Shown: positions 19,234 to 29,294, numbered from the stretch's first letter. The stretch: 64,000 nucleotides of DNA from Flavobacterium sp. LC2016-01 (GCF_009711135.1 NZ_WMIC01000006.1:248001-312000); one strand, 5' to 3'. Program-made: numbers and translations. The notes: generated by a model not told the origin, from the sequence alone.

Positions 19234-21153
19234 TTACGAGAATTGTGTAAGTTGAAATTTACTCTTAATTAATTCCTCAAGATCTTTCATTGGGGTCAAG
19301 GCATTTTTTAACTTTTCTTTGTCTGTTTTAGACATTTCTCTTAAATTAATATATTGTCCAGAATCATCATTTTTTAATCCTTCAACAGTTCTAAATTTTG
19401 AGAGTGTTAAAAAAGCTTCAGCACAGCTTAAATATATCTCAGCATTTTTAGAATCGGTTATTGCCAGCTGTTTGAATCTTAAATAGGTATTCTTGATTCC
19501 TTTTATGTTGGCATTTAAAATCAGTAAACGTGCAGCGTCAATTAATGGCATTAAAGCACGTGTTTTAATATCAAACTTTGTTTTATGCGGTCCTTCTTCT
19601 TCAACAATGAATTTTTTGAAAAAACTCAGCGGAGAATTCTTTTTCAAAGCATCATTTCCTAAAAAGTCAAAAAACAAGGTATTATTAACAGCATTCTTAA
19701 AAATCACATTTTCGATTACTTCTTCAATTTTTGGTTCACCAAAAACAATTTCATAATCAAAGAAAATACTGCTCAAATCGTTACTGTTTTCACCTGGAGT
19801 ATTCATCCAGCTGTTGTATTGTTTAGTCCAGTCAGTCAATGACTTACACCAAAGCATGTTGCTTCCCATGTGGCCATTTGGGCAAAATTCATAACCTACT
19901 TTTTCTAAAATAGTAGTAGCTCTTTTAGCCAGTCTTAAAAAGTAATCTTTTACTTCTCTGTACTTTTCAGGAGCGACATCTTCAAAAATTAAAATACTGT
20001 CCTGATCTGTAAGTAATAATTGCTCTTTACGTCCCTGACTACCAATGCTTAACCAAGCAAAACGAGCAGGAGGTGAGCCTAAGTCTAAAATAGATAATTC
20101 GACAGCACGTTTGATAATTGCTAAGTTTATTTCGCTTGCAATATTGCTGACATGCGAAATAGGAATATTTTTTTGGATCGAATTCTGAATCAGATCAGAA
20201 AGACGATCACGAATCTGTTTTAAGTCTTTTGGCAGCTGAGAACGCTTAATTTCTTTAATTAAAACACCTGGGTTACTAGCTTGAGCTACAATTAGATCGT
20301 GCTCAGAAATAATTCCTTTTACAGCAGATTTACTTGTACCATCTTTAGTGACACATAAATGAGTTACATTATGTTTGAGCATAAGCAGCTGTGCTTCGGC
20401 CAATGATACATTTTCAATTACTGTTACAACAGGCGACGACATAATTTTATCGATGGACTCTGTAATAGGATAGCGTCCAGTTGCAATTTTTGAAGCCAAA
20501 TCTGTAGCAGTAACAATACCAATTGGACGGTTTTTTTCACCGCAAACGATGATATTATCAACCATTGCTTCAGTCATTAAAATAGCAACGTCTTTAACAA
20601 TATGAGTTGCCTCGGTTGTTAAAGGAGAATTATTGTAGTTAAGTGACTGAATGTATTGCATTTCTGACTGCTGATCTACATAAAATGAAGTATCAGAAAT
20701 CATTTTTCCGTTTGAGTTGACACTGTCTTTTGTATTTCTTGAATTTGTTGCAAAACTTTCCAATAAAAAGTTCAGAACATCAGAATTATTAGCAACAAAA
20801 GGTCTAAAAACAGCAATAGGTATTGCATATATAATACTTTCTTCACGTGCTTTAGCCGTCATCATATAATTATTCTTGGCAAAGAATGGTCTTAATCCAA
20901 AAATATCGCCTTCATGACATTTATTGATAATGGTTTCTTCAGCATCAGCAATTGTAGTTAAATTGATAACGCCAGAAGCTACTACGTAAAAACTATCATG
21001 AAGTGTATCGTTATTTTGAAACAATACTGTATGTTTTTCTAAATTAAGTACACGGATATTGCTTGCAATATCAGATAATTCCTGAAAAGTCAAATTATTA
21101 AATGGCGGGTATTCTTTTAAAAAATCTGCAATATGCTCAGCAATTGTATTCAT
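19234..21153 (-). CDS. cNMP-binding / CBS-pair / DUF294 nucleotidyltransferase-like protein
   Basis: This 639-residue cytoplasmic protein has a cyclic-nucleotide-binding-type domain (about 1-135, with HTVLFQNNDTLHDSFYVVASG), a CBS pair (about 165-290), then a DUF294 putative nucleotidyltransferase with IGSQGRKEQLLLTDQDSIL (about 370-390), the GSxGRxE...DxD signature of GlnD-like enzymes, and a C-terminal DUF294_C helical domain. It likely senses nucleotides and modifies or binds a partner. It heads a two-gene operon with the degenerate exonuclease and faces acs. Its substrate is unknown. Confidence 0.85.
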   Translation of the reverse strand: MNTIAEHIADFLKEYPPFNNLTFQELSDIASNIRVLNLEKHTVLFQNNDTLHDSFYVVASGVINLTTIADAEETIINKCHEGDIFGLRPFFAKNNYMMTAKAREESIIYAIPIAVFRPFVANNSDVLNFLLESFATNSRNTKDSVNSNGKMISDTSFYVDQQSEMQYIQSLNYNNSPLTTEATHIVKDVAILMTEAMVDNIIVCGEKNRPIGIVTATDLASKIATGRYPITESIDKIMSSPVVTVIENVSLAEAQLLMLKHNVTHLCVTKDGTSKSAVKGIISEHDLIVAQASNPGVLIKEIKRSQLPKDLKQIRDRLSDLIQNSIQKNIPISHVSNIASEINLAIIKRAVELSILDLGSPPARFAWLSIGSQGRKEQLLLTDQDSILIFEDVAPEKYREVKDYFLRLAKRATTILEKVGYEFCPNGHMGSNMLWCKSLTDWTKQYNSWMNTPGENSNDLSSIFFDYEIVFGEPKIEEVIENVIFKNAVNNTLFFDFLGNDALKKNSPLSFFKKFIVEEEGPHKTKFDIKTRALMPLIDAARLLILNANIKGIKNTYLRFKQLAITDSKNAEIYLSCAEAFLTLSKFRTVEGLKNDDSGQYINLREMSKTDKEKLKNALTPMKDLEELIKSKFQLTQFS

Positions 21154-21650
<497 letters not shown>

Positions 21651-21681
21651 AAAAAAAGCATCACGTAATATGCGATGCTTC
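21651..21681 (-). terminator. Terminator of the small exported protein gene
   Basis: On the minus strand GAAGCATC pairs with GATGCTT and is followed by seven T (A-run at 21651-21657 on the plus strand). It is 22 bases beyond the stop of the gene at 21703. Confidence 0.75.
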
Positions 21682-21702
21682 AAATTTCTCGTATTTGAAA
21701 AT

Positions 21703-22122
21703 TTAATTTAATTTTTTCAAATAAACGGATTTTCCATTAAGCGAAATTTCAATTTGATTTGTTTTATCGCTAAACGTTGTTCTTAAAACATTTCCTTTAA
21801 AAAGCTGCACATCGCCAAAAACTTTTCCAGTTTCGTCTGAAACGTATTCAAATAATAATTTTTTGTTTCCTGGCTCAATTCCGAGTTTATAACTTGAAAA
21901 TTTTGTTCCTTTTAAATCAAATTGCTGCTGCGAATCGATAATGTTTCCATCAGCATAAAAATTCGTAATTGTTTTGTTTAAAGTAATGTCCGGATAATAC
22001 TGATTTACTTTTGTAAGCAATGCGTATTGTTCTACATTTGCATCTTCTTGTTTTGAAGTTATTGTTTGAGCAAATGAAATTGTTGTAAAAATAAATGCTA
22101 ATAATAAAGTGATTTTTTTCAT
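21703..22122 (-). CDS. Small exported protein of unknown function
   Basis: The 139-residue product begins MKKITLLLAFIFTTISFAQ, a clear signal peptide with cleavage before TITSKQ. The mature part alternates short polar and hydrophobic beta-type stretches (GTKFSSYKLGIEPGNKKLLFEYV, QIEISLNGKSVYLKK) and has no cysteine. I recognise no family. It is transcribed alone on the minus strand, divergent from the drug transporter gene, with its own terminator. Confidence 0.75.
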   Translation of the reverse strand: MKKITLLLAFIFTTISFAQTITSKQEDANVEQYALLTKVNQYYPDITLNKTITNFYADGNIIDSQQQFDLKGTKFSSYKLGIEPGNKKLLFEYVSDETGKVFGDVQLFKGNVLRTTFSDKTNQIEISLNGKSVYLKKLN

Positions 22123-22264
22123 AATTTAAATTTTATAGTTAAAGTTTCAAAACATTTCTGAAAACTTACATTATTACCATTTTTTACATAAAAATGTTAT
22201 AATATCTAACAAGATAGCAAATATTAATTGATAATTTGAAATTAAAAGTAATTTCTTTAAGAAA

Positions 22265-23494
22265 ATGACAACAAAAAAATACATCAAGCTCATACTTATC
22301 TTAGGTTCTTTAACTGCTCTTGGTCCTTTTTCAATCGATATGTATCTGCCTGGTTTCTCTGCTATTGCTAAGGATTTAAACACAAGTGTTGCAAAAGTTT
22401 CGATGAGTTTGTCAAGTTATTTTATTGGAATTTCAGCCGGACAATTACTTTACGGACCTTTATTAGACCGTTTTGGGCGAAAAAAGCCGTTATTTATGGG
22501 GTTGATGGTTTATATATTAGCGTCGTTAGGCTGTGCCTATGTGACTGATATTGATTCGTTTATTTTGTTGCGATTTATTCAGGCAATCGGAAGTTGTGCT
22601 GCAACAGTTGCTTCTGTAGCCATGGTTCGTGATCTTTTCCCTGTCAAAGATATTCCAAAAGTATTCTCGCTTTTAATGCTTGTTCTTGGTCTTTCTCCAA
22701 TGCTTGCACCAACGATTGGCGGTTATGTGACCGAAGATTACGGTTGGCATACCGTGTTTATTATTTTAATGTTTATGGGAATTTCTATTTTAGTTGCTTC
22801 TCAACTTGGTTTGCCAAATAGTTATAAACCAGATGTTTATATATCATTAAAGCCAAAGCCTATTATTTCGAACTTTTTAAAAGTTCTTAAGGAACCTCAA
22901 TTTTTTACTTATGCATTTACCGGAGCAATTGCTTTTTCTGGATTATTTACCTATGTAGCGGCCTCACCTATCATTTTTATGGATATTTACCATGTTGATG
23001 CCAAAACTTATGGATGGATTTTTGCTTTTATGTCGGTTAGTTTTATAGGTTCAAGTCAGTTAAACTCGATTTTATTGAAGAAATTTTCAAGTGAGCAGAT
23101 GATTTTTGGAGCATTAATTTTGCAATCTGTTGTTAGTATTGTTTTCCTTATGCTTTCCTTAAACAATTTATTAGGATTGTATGAAACTATAGCGATGCTA
23201 TTTATATTTTTGGGATGCTTGGGAATTTCGAACCCAAATACAGCGGGACTCACAATGGCTCCATTTGCTAAAAATGCTGGCAGCGCTTCAGCTTTGATGG
23301 GAGCCATTCAATTAGGATTAGGATCTATTGCATCGTTCGCGGTTGGAATCTTTGTTAAAGATTCTGTAGCGCCTATGGTTCTTATTATGACCGTCACAAC
23401 CTTTATTGCTTTTATTGTTTTAAATATCGGAAAGCGATTTATTACTAAAAAAGTTGAATTAAGTGCTGAAGATGATGTTATAGCTGTTCATTAG
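22265..23494 (+). CDS. Bcr/CflA-family multidrug efflux MFS transporter
   Basis: A 409-residue inner-membrane protein with about 12 hydrophobic segments. The N-terminus has ALGPFSIDMYLPGFSAIAKDL, the DMYLP signature of the Bcr/CflA drug:H+ antiporter family, then LLYGPLLDRFGRKKPLFMG, the MFS loop 2-3 motif, and MLAPTIGGYV, the motif C-like segment. Family length is about 400. It is a single gene followed by a terminator. Substrate is unknown. Confidence 0.92.
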   Translation: MTTKKYIKLILILGSLTALGPFSIDMYLPGFSAIAKDLNTSVAKVSMSLSSYFIGISAGQLLYGPLLDRFGRKKPLFMGLMVYILASLGCAYVTDIDSFILLRFIQAIGSCAATVASVAMVRDLFPVKDIPKVFSLLMLVLGLSPMLAPTIGGYVTEDYGWHTVFIILMFMGISILVASQLGLPNSYKPDVYISLKPKPIISNFLKVLKEPQFFTYAFTGAIAFSGLFTYVAASPIIFMDIYHVDAKTYGWIFAFMSVSFIGSSQLNSILLKKFSSEQMIFGALILQSVVSIVFLMLSLNNLLGLYETIAMLFIFLGCLGISNPNTAGLTMAPFAKNAGSASALMGAIQLGLGSIASFAVGIFVKDSVAPMVLIMTVTTFIAFIVLNIGKRFITKKVELSAEDDVIAVH

Positions 23495-23501
23495 AATAAA
23501 T

Positions 23502-23610
23502 TAAAATTCCAAATTCCAAATTTGAGTATTTTCCAAAAAAGCAGAATCTAAAAATAGATTCTGCTTTTTTTATTGGAAATTGGAATTTATCTTTTGGAAT
23601 TTATATATTT
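23502..23610. repeat. Family A repeats flanking a terminator
   Basis: AATTCCAAATTCCAAAT at about 23506-23522 and inverted GGAAATTGGAATTT at about 23575-23588 and TTGGAATTTATA at about 23595-23606 flank the hairpin at 23535-23572. Confidence 0.6.
23535..23572. terminator. Terminator after the MFS gene
   Basis: AAAAAAGCAGAATCTA pairs with TAGATTCTGCTTTTTT around a 4-base AAAA loop. Confidence 0.9.
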
Positions 23611-23749
23611 AAAAATCTGTAAATAAGGGTTTTATCGTGTTTTATTTCATTAATTTTATAGTGCTTAAAATTAAATGGAATCCAGATACCATTTGAAAAA
23701 CGGGGCGAAACCGAAAAGCCACACGAGTAGGAATAAATTTCGAATTATT

Positions 23750-24022
23750 ATGCCGAAATATGTTATTGAAAGAGAAATCCCAAATGCTGGCAAACTTACA
23801 TCTGACGAACTTCAAAGTATTTCTCAGGCTTCCTGCGGAGTATTAAATCAACTAGGAACACAAATACAATGGGTAAACAGTTATATAACAAACGATAAAC
23901 TTTATTGTATTTATATTGCGCCAAATGAAGAAATGATTTATGAACACGCTAAATTGGGAGGTTTCCCAGCCAATTCGGTAAATCAGATTTTAGCAGTAAT
24001 TGATCCAACCACAGCGGAGTAA
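23750..24022 (+). CDS. DUF4242 family small protein
   Basis: This 90-residue cytoplasmic protein starts MPKYVIEREIPNAGKL and continues through WVNSYITNDKLYCIYIAPNEEMIYEHAKLGGFPAN, the pattern of DUF4242 (ferredoxin-like fold; one actinobacterial member binds nickel). I chose ATG 23750 because the upstream extension to 23675 is basic and unlike the family. No operon partner is evident. Function is unknown. Confidence 0.8.
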   Translation: MPKYVIEREIPNAGKLTSDELQSISQASCGVLNQLGTQIQWVNSYITNDKLYCIYIAPNEEMIYEHAKLGGFPANSVNQILAVIDPTTAE

Positions 24023-24025
24023 GTT

Positions 24026-24060
24026 TAAATTCCAAATTTTAAAATTCCAAATTCCAGGAA
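24026..24060. repeat. Family A repeat copy
   Basis: Two AATTCCAAATT-type words follow the DUF4242 stop and precede a terminator. Confidence 0.5.
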
Positions 24061-24061
24061 T

Positions 24062-24097
24062 AAAAAAAGCCAAAATCAAAAGATTTTGGCTTTCTAC
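24062..24097. terminator. Bidirectional terminator
   Basis: AAAGCCAAAATC pairs with GATTTTGGCTTT around an AAAA loop, with an A-run on the left, serving the convergent DUF4242 and NDH-2 genes. Confidence 0.85.
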
Positions 24098-24141
24098 TTT
24101 TAAAATTCAGACAACTTTTGCGTTTTCAAATTAAAATTTAC

Positions 24142-25410
24142 TCATTCGCTTTGTTGTTTTTTATCTGGTCGAATAATCATTCTAAGAGATTGATCGCTTG
24201 CAAAATAAGCGACCATCCAGTTCCAGAAAGTTTGCAATCTATTTCTGTAAGTTATTAAAGAAATCAAGTGAATAAACAGCCAGATTATCCAAGCAAAAAA
24301 TCCTTTAAAATGCCATTTCGGACTTGGTAAATCTACAACAGCTTTGTTTTTTCCAATGATTGCCATCGAGCCTTTGTCTTTGTACATAAATGGTTTCAAA
24401 GTTTTGTTCTTAACCATTGCTTTAAAGTTTTGGGCCAAATTTATTCCTTGCTGAATGGCGACCTGCGCTACTTGCGGATGTCCGTCAGGGAAATTTTTAT
24501 CGCCGGCTAAAATGGCGGTGTCACCAATAGCGTAAATATTTTCTAATCCGTTGACTTTATTGAATTGATCTGTTGCCATACGTTTGCCACGGCCGTAACT
24601 TTCTTTCGGAATTCCATCAAATATTTTTGCCGAAACTCCAGCTGCCCAGATTAGGTTTTTTGTTTTAATGGTTTCTCCATTTTCAAAAAACACTGTATCA
24701 TCAACATAATCAGTAACGCGTGTGTGCAATTTAACGACAACTCCCAGTTTTGTTAGCGCTTCGAGAGTATCTTTTTGAGAATCTTTGCTCATTGGAGAAA
24801 GCAATGCATCTCCTCCATCAACCAAATAAACATTACTTGCAGAGGTTTCTAATTCGGGATATTCTTTGAGCAGAATATTTTTTCTCATTTCGGCAAACAT
24901 TCCAGAAACTTCTACTCCTGTTGGCCCACCTCCGGCAACAACTATCGTTAATAATTTACGGCGTTTACGCATATCCTTCGTAATGGCAGCTTTTTCAAGA
25001 TTTTTAAGCAATGCATTACGCATTTCGATGGCATCATTTAAGGTTTTCATCGGAATGGCGTTTTTCATCACGTTTTCCATACCAAAATAACTCGTTTCTG
25101 CACCAGTTGCAAAAACAAGTTTATCATATGTTAATTCGCCATTGCTTAAAATAATTTTATTTTCAGCTGGAACTACAGAAAGTAATTCGCCCAAACGAAA
25201 CTGGAGATTCTTTTTGCCTGCAAAAAATTTTCTGAAAGGATAACTAATGCTTGACGGCTCTAAAAAAGCCGTTGCAACCTGATAAATTAGTGGTGGAAAA
25301 AAATTATAATTATTCTTGTCAACGAGGATTACTTCAATTTGAGGCTGGTTTACAAGCTCTTTCGCAAGATTGATTCCTGCAAAACCGCCTCCTATTATAA
25401 CGATCTTCAT
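24142..25410 (-). CDS. Type II NADH dehydrogenase (NAD(P)/FAD-dependent oxidoreductase)
   Basis: The 422-residue flavoprotein oxidises NADH and reduces membrane quinone without pumping protons. VIIGGGFAGINLAKEL binds FAD, VVAGGGPTGVEVSGMFAEM binds NADH, and IYAIGDTA is the second FAD contact. A hydrophobic C-terminal stretch near residues 370-395 (GFFAWIIWLFIHLISLITY) anchors it to the inner membrane. Length and domain order match NDH-2. It is monocistronic and convergent with DUF4242. Confidence 0.92.
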   Translation of the reverse strand: MKIVIIGGGFAGINLAKELVNQPQIEVILVDKNNYNFFPPLIYQVATAFLEPSSISYPFRKFFAGKKNLQFRLGELLSVVPAENKIILSNGELTYDKLVFATGAETSYFGMENVMKNAIPMKTLNDAIEMRNALLKNLEKAAITKDMRKRRKLLTIVVAGGGPTGVEVSGMFAEMRKNILLKEYPELETSASNVYLVDGGDALLSPMSKDSQKDTLEALTKLGVVVKLHTRVTDYVDDTVFFENGETIKTKNLIWAAGVSAKIFDGIPKESYGRGKRMATDQFNKVNGLENIYAIGDTAILAGDKNFPDGHPQVAQVAIQQGINLAQNFKAMVKNKTLKPFMYKDKGSMAIIGKNKAVVDLPSPKWHFKGFFAWIIWLFIHLISLITYRNRLQTFWNWMVAYFASDQSLRMIIRPDKKQQSE

Positions 25411-25491
25411 ATATGTGTATATTTACTAGGATTATAAAATAATTCCTTATAAATATACAACTTTAATATGCAATGACAATTGTCAGATTTA

Positions 25492-26826
25492 CTACTTTTT
25501 GAATTTTTTAACAGGTTTTTCAACTACATCGATTTTGTTCTGAAGGACATAGTTTGCTAGTAATTTTTCGATTAATTCATCTTTTGTCAAATGATGAAAA
25601 ACAGTTTTTACTTTCGTTTTTAAATCTGCTGAAATATCGTGATTTGGTTTTGTTTTAAAAATCTGCTTTGCCCATAAAAGCGTGTTGTTTTCTTCTAAAC
25701 TTAAAGCTGAAGGTTTTTCAAATTTGGCAAATTTAATTCCCAGTTCTCTTTCAAAATCAGGAATTTCAATTACTTCTTCTTCCTGCAAAACAGTTAACGA
25801 AAGTCCATTTGCTCCTGCTCTTGCTGTTCGCCCGCTGCGGTGCACATAATTTTCGTAAGTATCTGGCAAATGGTAATTTACTACATAAGAAATTTCTTTT
25901 ACGTCAATTCCTCTCGCAGCAAGATCTGTTGCAATTAAAATATTGATATGACCTTCACGGAATTGCTCCATAATTCGGTCACGAATTCCCTGTGATAAAC
26001 TGCCATGAAGCGCGCCTGAAGAAAAACGGTTTATAGCCAGATTTTTAGCTAATTTATTGACTGCCGCTTTAGTTTTACAGAAAATAATACCACGTTCACC
26101 ATCTCTTGAATTTAAGAAATGCATTAAAACGTCCAGTTTTTCAATAGGATCAACTACAATGTATTGGTGATCAATTCCTTGATTTCCAGTTGTCTCCATA
26201 CTGGCACTGATCTGAACTACATTTTTGTTTAAATAATTCTGAATCAGCTGCTTGATTGTTCCTGGCAAAGTTGCAGAGAACAAAAGTGTGCGGTGTTTCT
26301 TTGGAAGTTCAGCAACAATTTCGTCTAAACTTTCTTTTAGAATTGAAACCATTTCATCGGCTTCGTCTAAAACTAAATATTGAGTCTCTTTTAAATCGAC
26401 TGCTTTGCGCTGAATCAAATCGATTAAACGCCCCGGAGTTGCTACAATAATATGTGTAGGCTGTGTAAGGCGCTCGATTTGAGGTTTGATTGGAATTCCA
26501 CCGCAAGTTGCTGCGATTGAAATATTTGGAATATGCTTGGAAAAATCTTCTAAATTTCTGAAAATCTGATGACCAAGTTCTCTTGTCGGAACTAGTATTA
26601 CCGCCTGAACTACTGGCGATTCTGTATCTATTAATTGTAATAAAGGCAGTCCAAAAGCTGCCGTTTTTCCTGTTCCGGTTTTAGCTAAACCAACAACATC
26701 ATGCTTTTCAGCTAAAAGCAGCGGAATTGTTTTTTGCTGAATTTCTGTTGGTTCAACAATGCTTAATTCGCCTAAAGCTTTTAAAATTGGCGCTGAAACT
26801 CCTAATGCTGAGAATTGTTTAGACAT
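25492..26826 (-). CDS. DEAD-box RNA helicase
   Basis: A 444-residue RhlE/CsdA-class helicase core. Motifs in order are the Q motif PTEIQQKTIP, AKTGTGKT (I), PTREL (Ia), TPGR (Ib), LDEADEM (II, DEAD), FSATLP (III), IATDLAARGID (V) and HRSGRTARAG (VI). The C-terminal extension after about residue 360 is short, with a basic end. It probably unwinds structured RNA in ribosome assembly or mRNA decay. Its 5' leader lies in a nested inverted repeat (26842-26981). Confidence 0.93.
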   Translation of the reverse strand: MSKQFSALGVSAPILKALGELSIVEPTEIQQKTIPLLLAEKHDVVGLAKTGTGKTAAFGLPLLQLIDTESPVVQAVILVPTRELGHQIFRNLEDFSKHIPNISIAATCGGIPIKPQIERLTQPTHIIVATPGRLIDLIQRKAVDLKETQYLVLDEADEMVSILKESLDEIVAELPKKHRTLLFSATLPGTIKQLIQNYLNKNVVQISASMETTGNQGIDHQYIVVDPIEKLDVLMHFLNSRDGERGIIFCKTKAAVNKLAKNLAINRFSSGALHGSLSQGIRDRIMEQFREGHINILIATDLAARGIDVKEISYVVNYHLPDTYENYVHRSGRTARAGANGLSLTVLQEEEVIEIPDFERELGIKFAKFEKPSALSLEENNTLLWAKQIFKTKPNHDISADLKTKVKTVFHHLTKDELIEKLLANYVLQNKIDVVEKPVKKFKK

Positions 26827-26841
26827 AGTTTTTGTTTTTTT

Positions 26842-26990
26842 GTTTCATGTTTCAAGTTACACGAAAACTTAATAAATTGAACAAAGGAGAAATCACATCC
26901 GAAATGAATTATTCTGAAATGCGATTTCTCCTTTAAAATTATAAATAATGTTTTAGATTCCAACAACTTGAAACATGAAACCTGAAACAA
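26842..26990. repeat. Nested inverted repeats between two helicase genes (family E)
   Basis: Outer arms GTTTCATGTTTCAAGTT (26842-26858) and AACTTGAAACATGAAAC (26965-26981) are perfect 17-bp complements, followed by CTGAAACAAATAAAAC as at ilvB-ilvN. Inner arms AAAGGAGAAATC (26883-26894) and GATTTCTCCTTT (26923-26934) are perfect 12-bp complements. The structure occupies the leader of the DEAD-box gene. Confidence 0.8.
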
Positions 26991-27007
26991 ATAAAACTTT
27001 TGAATTA

Positions 27008-28546
27008 TCAATCCGGTTCGTTCATGATTTTTTCACGGTATTTTTTACCGATTAATAAAGTCATGTTCTTTTTATAATCATCAACCAGCCATTCGCGGTA
27101 ATTTTTACTGCATTGGCTCAAACATTTTGCATAACGTTTGATTCTGCATTCAATATCATCATCAAGTTCTTTTCCTAATGATTTTGCTTCCTGCAGCGTT
27201 TCTGTATTATCTACGCACATTGCAGCATGTTGTTCTAGTGATTTATCCAAAACAATTTTAGAACGTAAATTCTGTTTTATCGCCAGTTTGTGCTCTTCAT
27301 CAACATCAAAAGTAACATCAGCGGTTTTGCTAAATTTTGCTCTCAATTCTGGTGGCATACTGTATTTGAAAAATAATTCAATTTCAGTATCATCTCTGAG
27401 ATTTTCAAGATAAAACTCTGGAGATTTAAAAATATGCTGCCAGTTTACTGGTTCGCTCCACAATCCAAAACGAGCTGCATTGTTACCCAAATCGATTACT
27501 GTAAAATCATCTTTACCAGGTAATTTACGAGATCCTCGTCCAATCATCTGGAAATATAATGTCAATGATTTTGTTGCTCTGTTCAAAATAATAGTTTCAA
27601 CAGTTGGTTCATCAAATCCTGTTGTCAAAATTCCAACCGAAGTCAAAATTGCATCTGGAGTCTTTTTGAACCATGCCAAAATATCTTTACGTTCTTCAGA
27701 ACTGCTTGTATTGTCAAGGTGTCTGATATCGTAACCTGCTTCTCTAAAAGTATCATATACATATAATGATGTATGAATACCGTTATTGAAGATTAAGGTT
27801 TTCTTTCCTAATGAACGTTCTGTATACGCATGAAGCAGTTTTTCCTGCATTAAAGTATTGGTATACAAATCATCAGATGATTTTACGGTATAATCACCGT
27901 TGATACCCACTTTTAATGAAGTCAAACCAACATCGTAGCTATAGGTTGTTGCTCTAGCCAAAAATCCTTTATCAATCAATGAGCCAATAGTATCACCAAC
28001 GATCAGTTCATCATAACTTTGGTGCATTGGCAGTTTTATATTAGAACTCAAAGGTGTTGCTGTTACTCCTAAAATAAAAGCATTCTTAAATGAGTTTAAT
28101 AATTTTCTGAATGAATTATAATGCGCCTCGTCAATAATTACCAGACCAATATTATCAAGATGAAGTTTCTCATCATTAATACGGTTTTTTAAAGTCTCAA
28201 CCATTGCCACAAAGCAAGAATAATCATTTTGATCAGGAAGTTCTTTTACTTTACTATTGATTATTTTATTGCTTACGCCAAAGCCTTTCAGCATTTTTGA
28301 CGTTTGCTTGCAAAGTTCGATACGGTGTGTTAAAACAACTACTTTTTTATCATTATTTGACAAATAACGACGTACAATTTCTGAGAATATCACTGTTTTA
28401 CCTCCACCAGTTGGCAATTGATACAATAAATGGTGTTTTTGTGGTGCATTGTCTAGGCGATCAAAAATGGCATCAATATCACCTTTTTGGTACGCGTAAA
28501 GTTCTTTTTTTTCTTCTCTTTCTATTTCTAAAGTGTTTTGAGACAT
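27008..28546 (-). CDS. SF2 DEAD/DEAH helicase (RAD3/SSL2-like)
   Basis: The 512-residue protein has LPTGGGKTVIFSEI (Walker A, about residue 45), VIIDEAHYNSF (DEAH, about 136), GVTATP (III) and QMIGRGSRKLPGK (VI). This is the compact two-RecA core seen in ResIII/SSL2-type DNA helicases. The C-terminal 130 residues are charged and unassigned. There is no restriction or Cas partner nearby, so it is probably a housekeeping nucleic-acid helicase; the exact substrate is unknown. Confidence 0.88.
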   Translation of the reverse strand: MSQNTLEIEREEKKELYAYQKGDIDAIFDRLDNAPQKHHLLYQLPTGGGKTVIFSEIVRRYLSNNDKKVVVLTHRIELCKQTSKMLKGFGVSNKIINSKVKELPDQNDYSCFVAMVETLKNRINDEKLHLDNIGLVIIDEAHYNSFRKLLNSFKNAFILGVTATPLSSNIKLPMHQSYDELIVGDTIGSLIDKGFLARATTYSYDVGLTSLKVGINGDYTVKSSDDLYTNTLMQEKLLHAYTERSLGKKTLIFNNGIHTSLYVYDTFREAGYDIRHLDNTSSSEERKDILAWFKKTPDAILTSVGILTTGFDEPTVETIILNRATKSLTLYFQMIGRGSRKLPGKDDFTVIDLGNNAARFGLWSEPVNWQHIFKSPEFYLENLRDDTEIELFFKYSMPPELRAKFSKTADVTFDVDEEHKLAIKQNLRSKIVLDKSLEQHAAMCVDNTETLQEAKSLGKELDDDIECRIKRYAKCLSQCSKNYREWLVDDYKKNMTLLIGKKYREKIMNEPD

Positions 28547-28655
28547 CGTTTATTTTTGGATTTTTGCAAAAATACACCGAAAAAACAGTTATTCATCGTA
28601 ATTTAACTTAAAATAAATGTTTTTTTTAAATAAAGATTTTTTATGAGAAGTACAT

Positions 28656-29189
28656 TTAAAGGTCAATTTTGTCCAAAACCGCTTCAAAATCGTACTTATT
28701 TTTCCATTTTTGTTCAACAGTCTGCTCGTGAATTGCAATAATTCTTGCTTTATATTCGTTTAAAATTCCATTTGAAATTAAGAAGTTAGTTGCCTGTTCA
28801 AATGAATTAAACATGCTTTTGTAAAACAATTCCTGCTTTATGAAATTTTGAGAAGAATAAGTTTGGGCAATTTCAATATTATAAAGCATCAAATCTGCAA
28901 TTATAAAAGAATCAACACCAAGCGAAATGAAATGTTTGATTATTTTTTGAGCAACAGAACGGCGCATTTTTGCTTTTGGGCGCCATTTTGCATTTGGCTT
29001 TTTAATCGGAAAATATTCCTGCGAAATTTTAACTTTTGATTCCTGCAAAAGTTTGTCTTCTTTTGGATTAAAAACAAAATCATAATAGGTTTTTACAGGA
29101 ATGAATTTTTCATAGAGCTCAATAAGCTGTTCTTCGAGCTGTTCCTTACTTAATTCGGCTAAATATTTTTTTAAATCGCGTTTGCTCAT
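28656..29189 (-). CDS. DUF6155-type conserved protein
   Basis: The 177-residue protein starts MSKRDLKKYLAELSKEQLEEQL and has VKTYYDFVFNPKEDKLL and a basic segment KWRPKAKMRRSVAQKII, features I associate with DUF6155. It has no signal or membrane segment and is mostly helical. I chose the ATG at 29189; an in-frame TTG two codons upstream is less likely. No function is known and it is not in an obvious operon. Confidence 0.7.
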   Translation of the reverse strand: MSKRDLKKYLAELSKEQLEEQLIELYEKFIPVKTYYDFVFNPKEDKLLQESKVKISQEYFPIKKPNAKWRPKAKMRRSVAQKIIKHFISLGVDSFIIADLMLYNIEIAQTYSSQNFIKQELFYKSMFNSFEQATNFLISNGILNEYKARIIAIHEQTVEQKWKNKYDFEAVLDKIDL

Positions 29190-29294
29190 TATCAAAGTTT
29201 AAGAGTGTAAAAATAAATTACTTTTCTGACACATAACTTAAAAACCAATCCTAATACTTAATTTTGCTTCTATAAATTCAAAAAATACATATAC

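Noticed and set aside
25492..28546. Two helicases as part of a defence island
   Set aside because: No nuclease, methylase or Cas-like partner is adjacent; each has an ordinary core helicase architecture.
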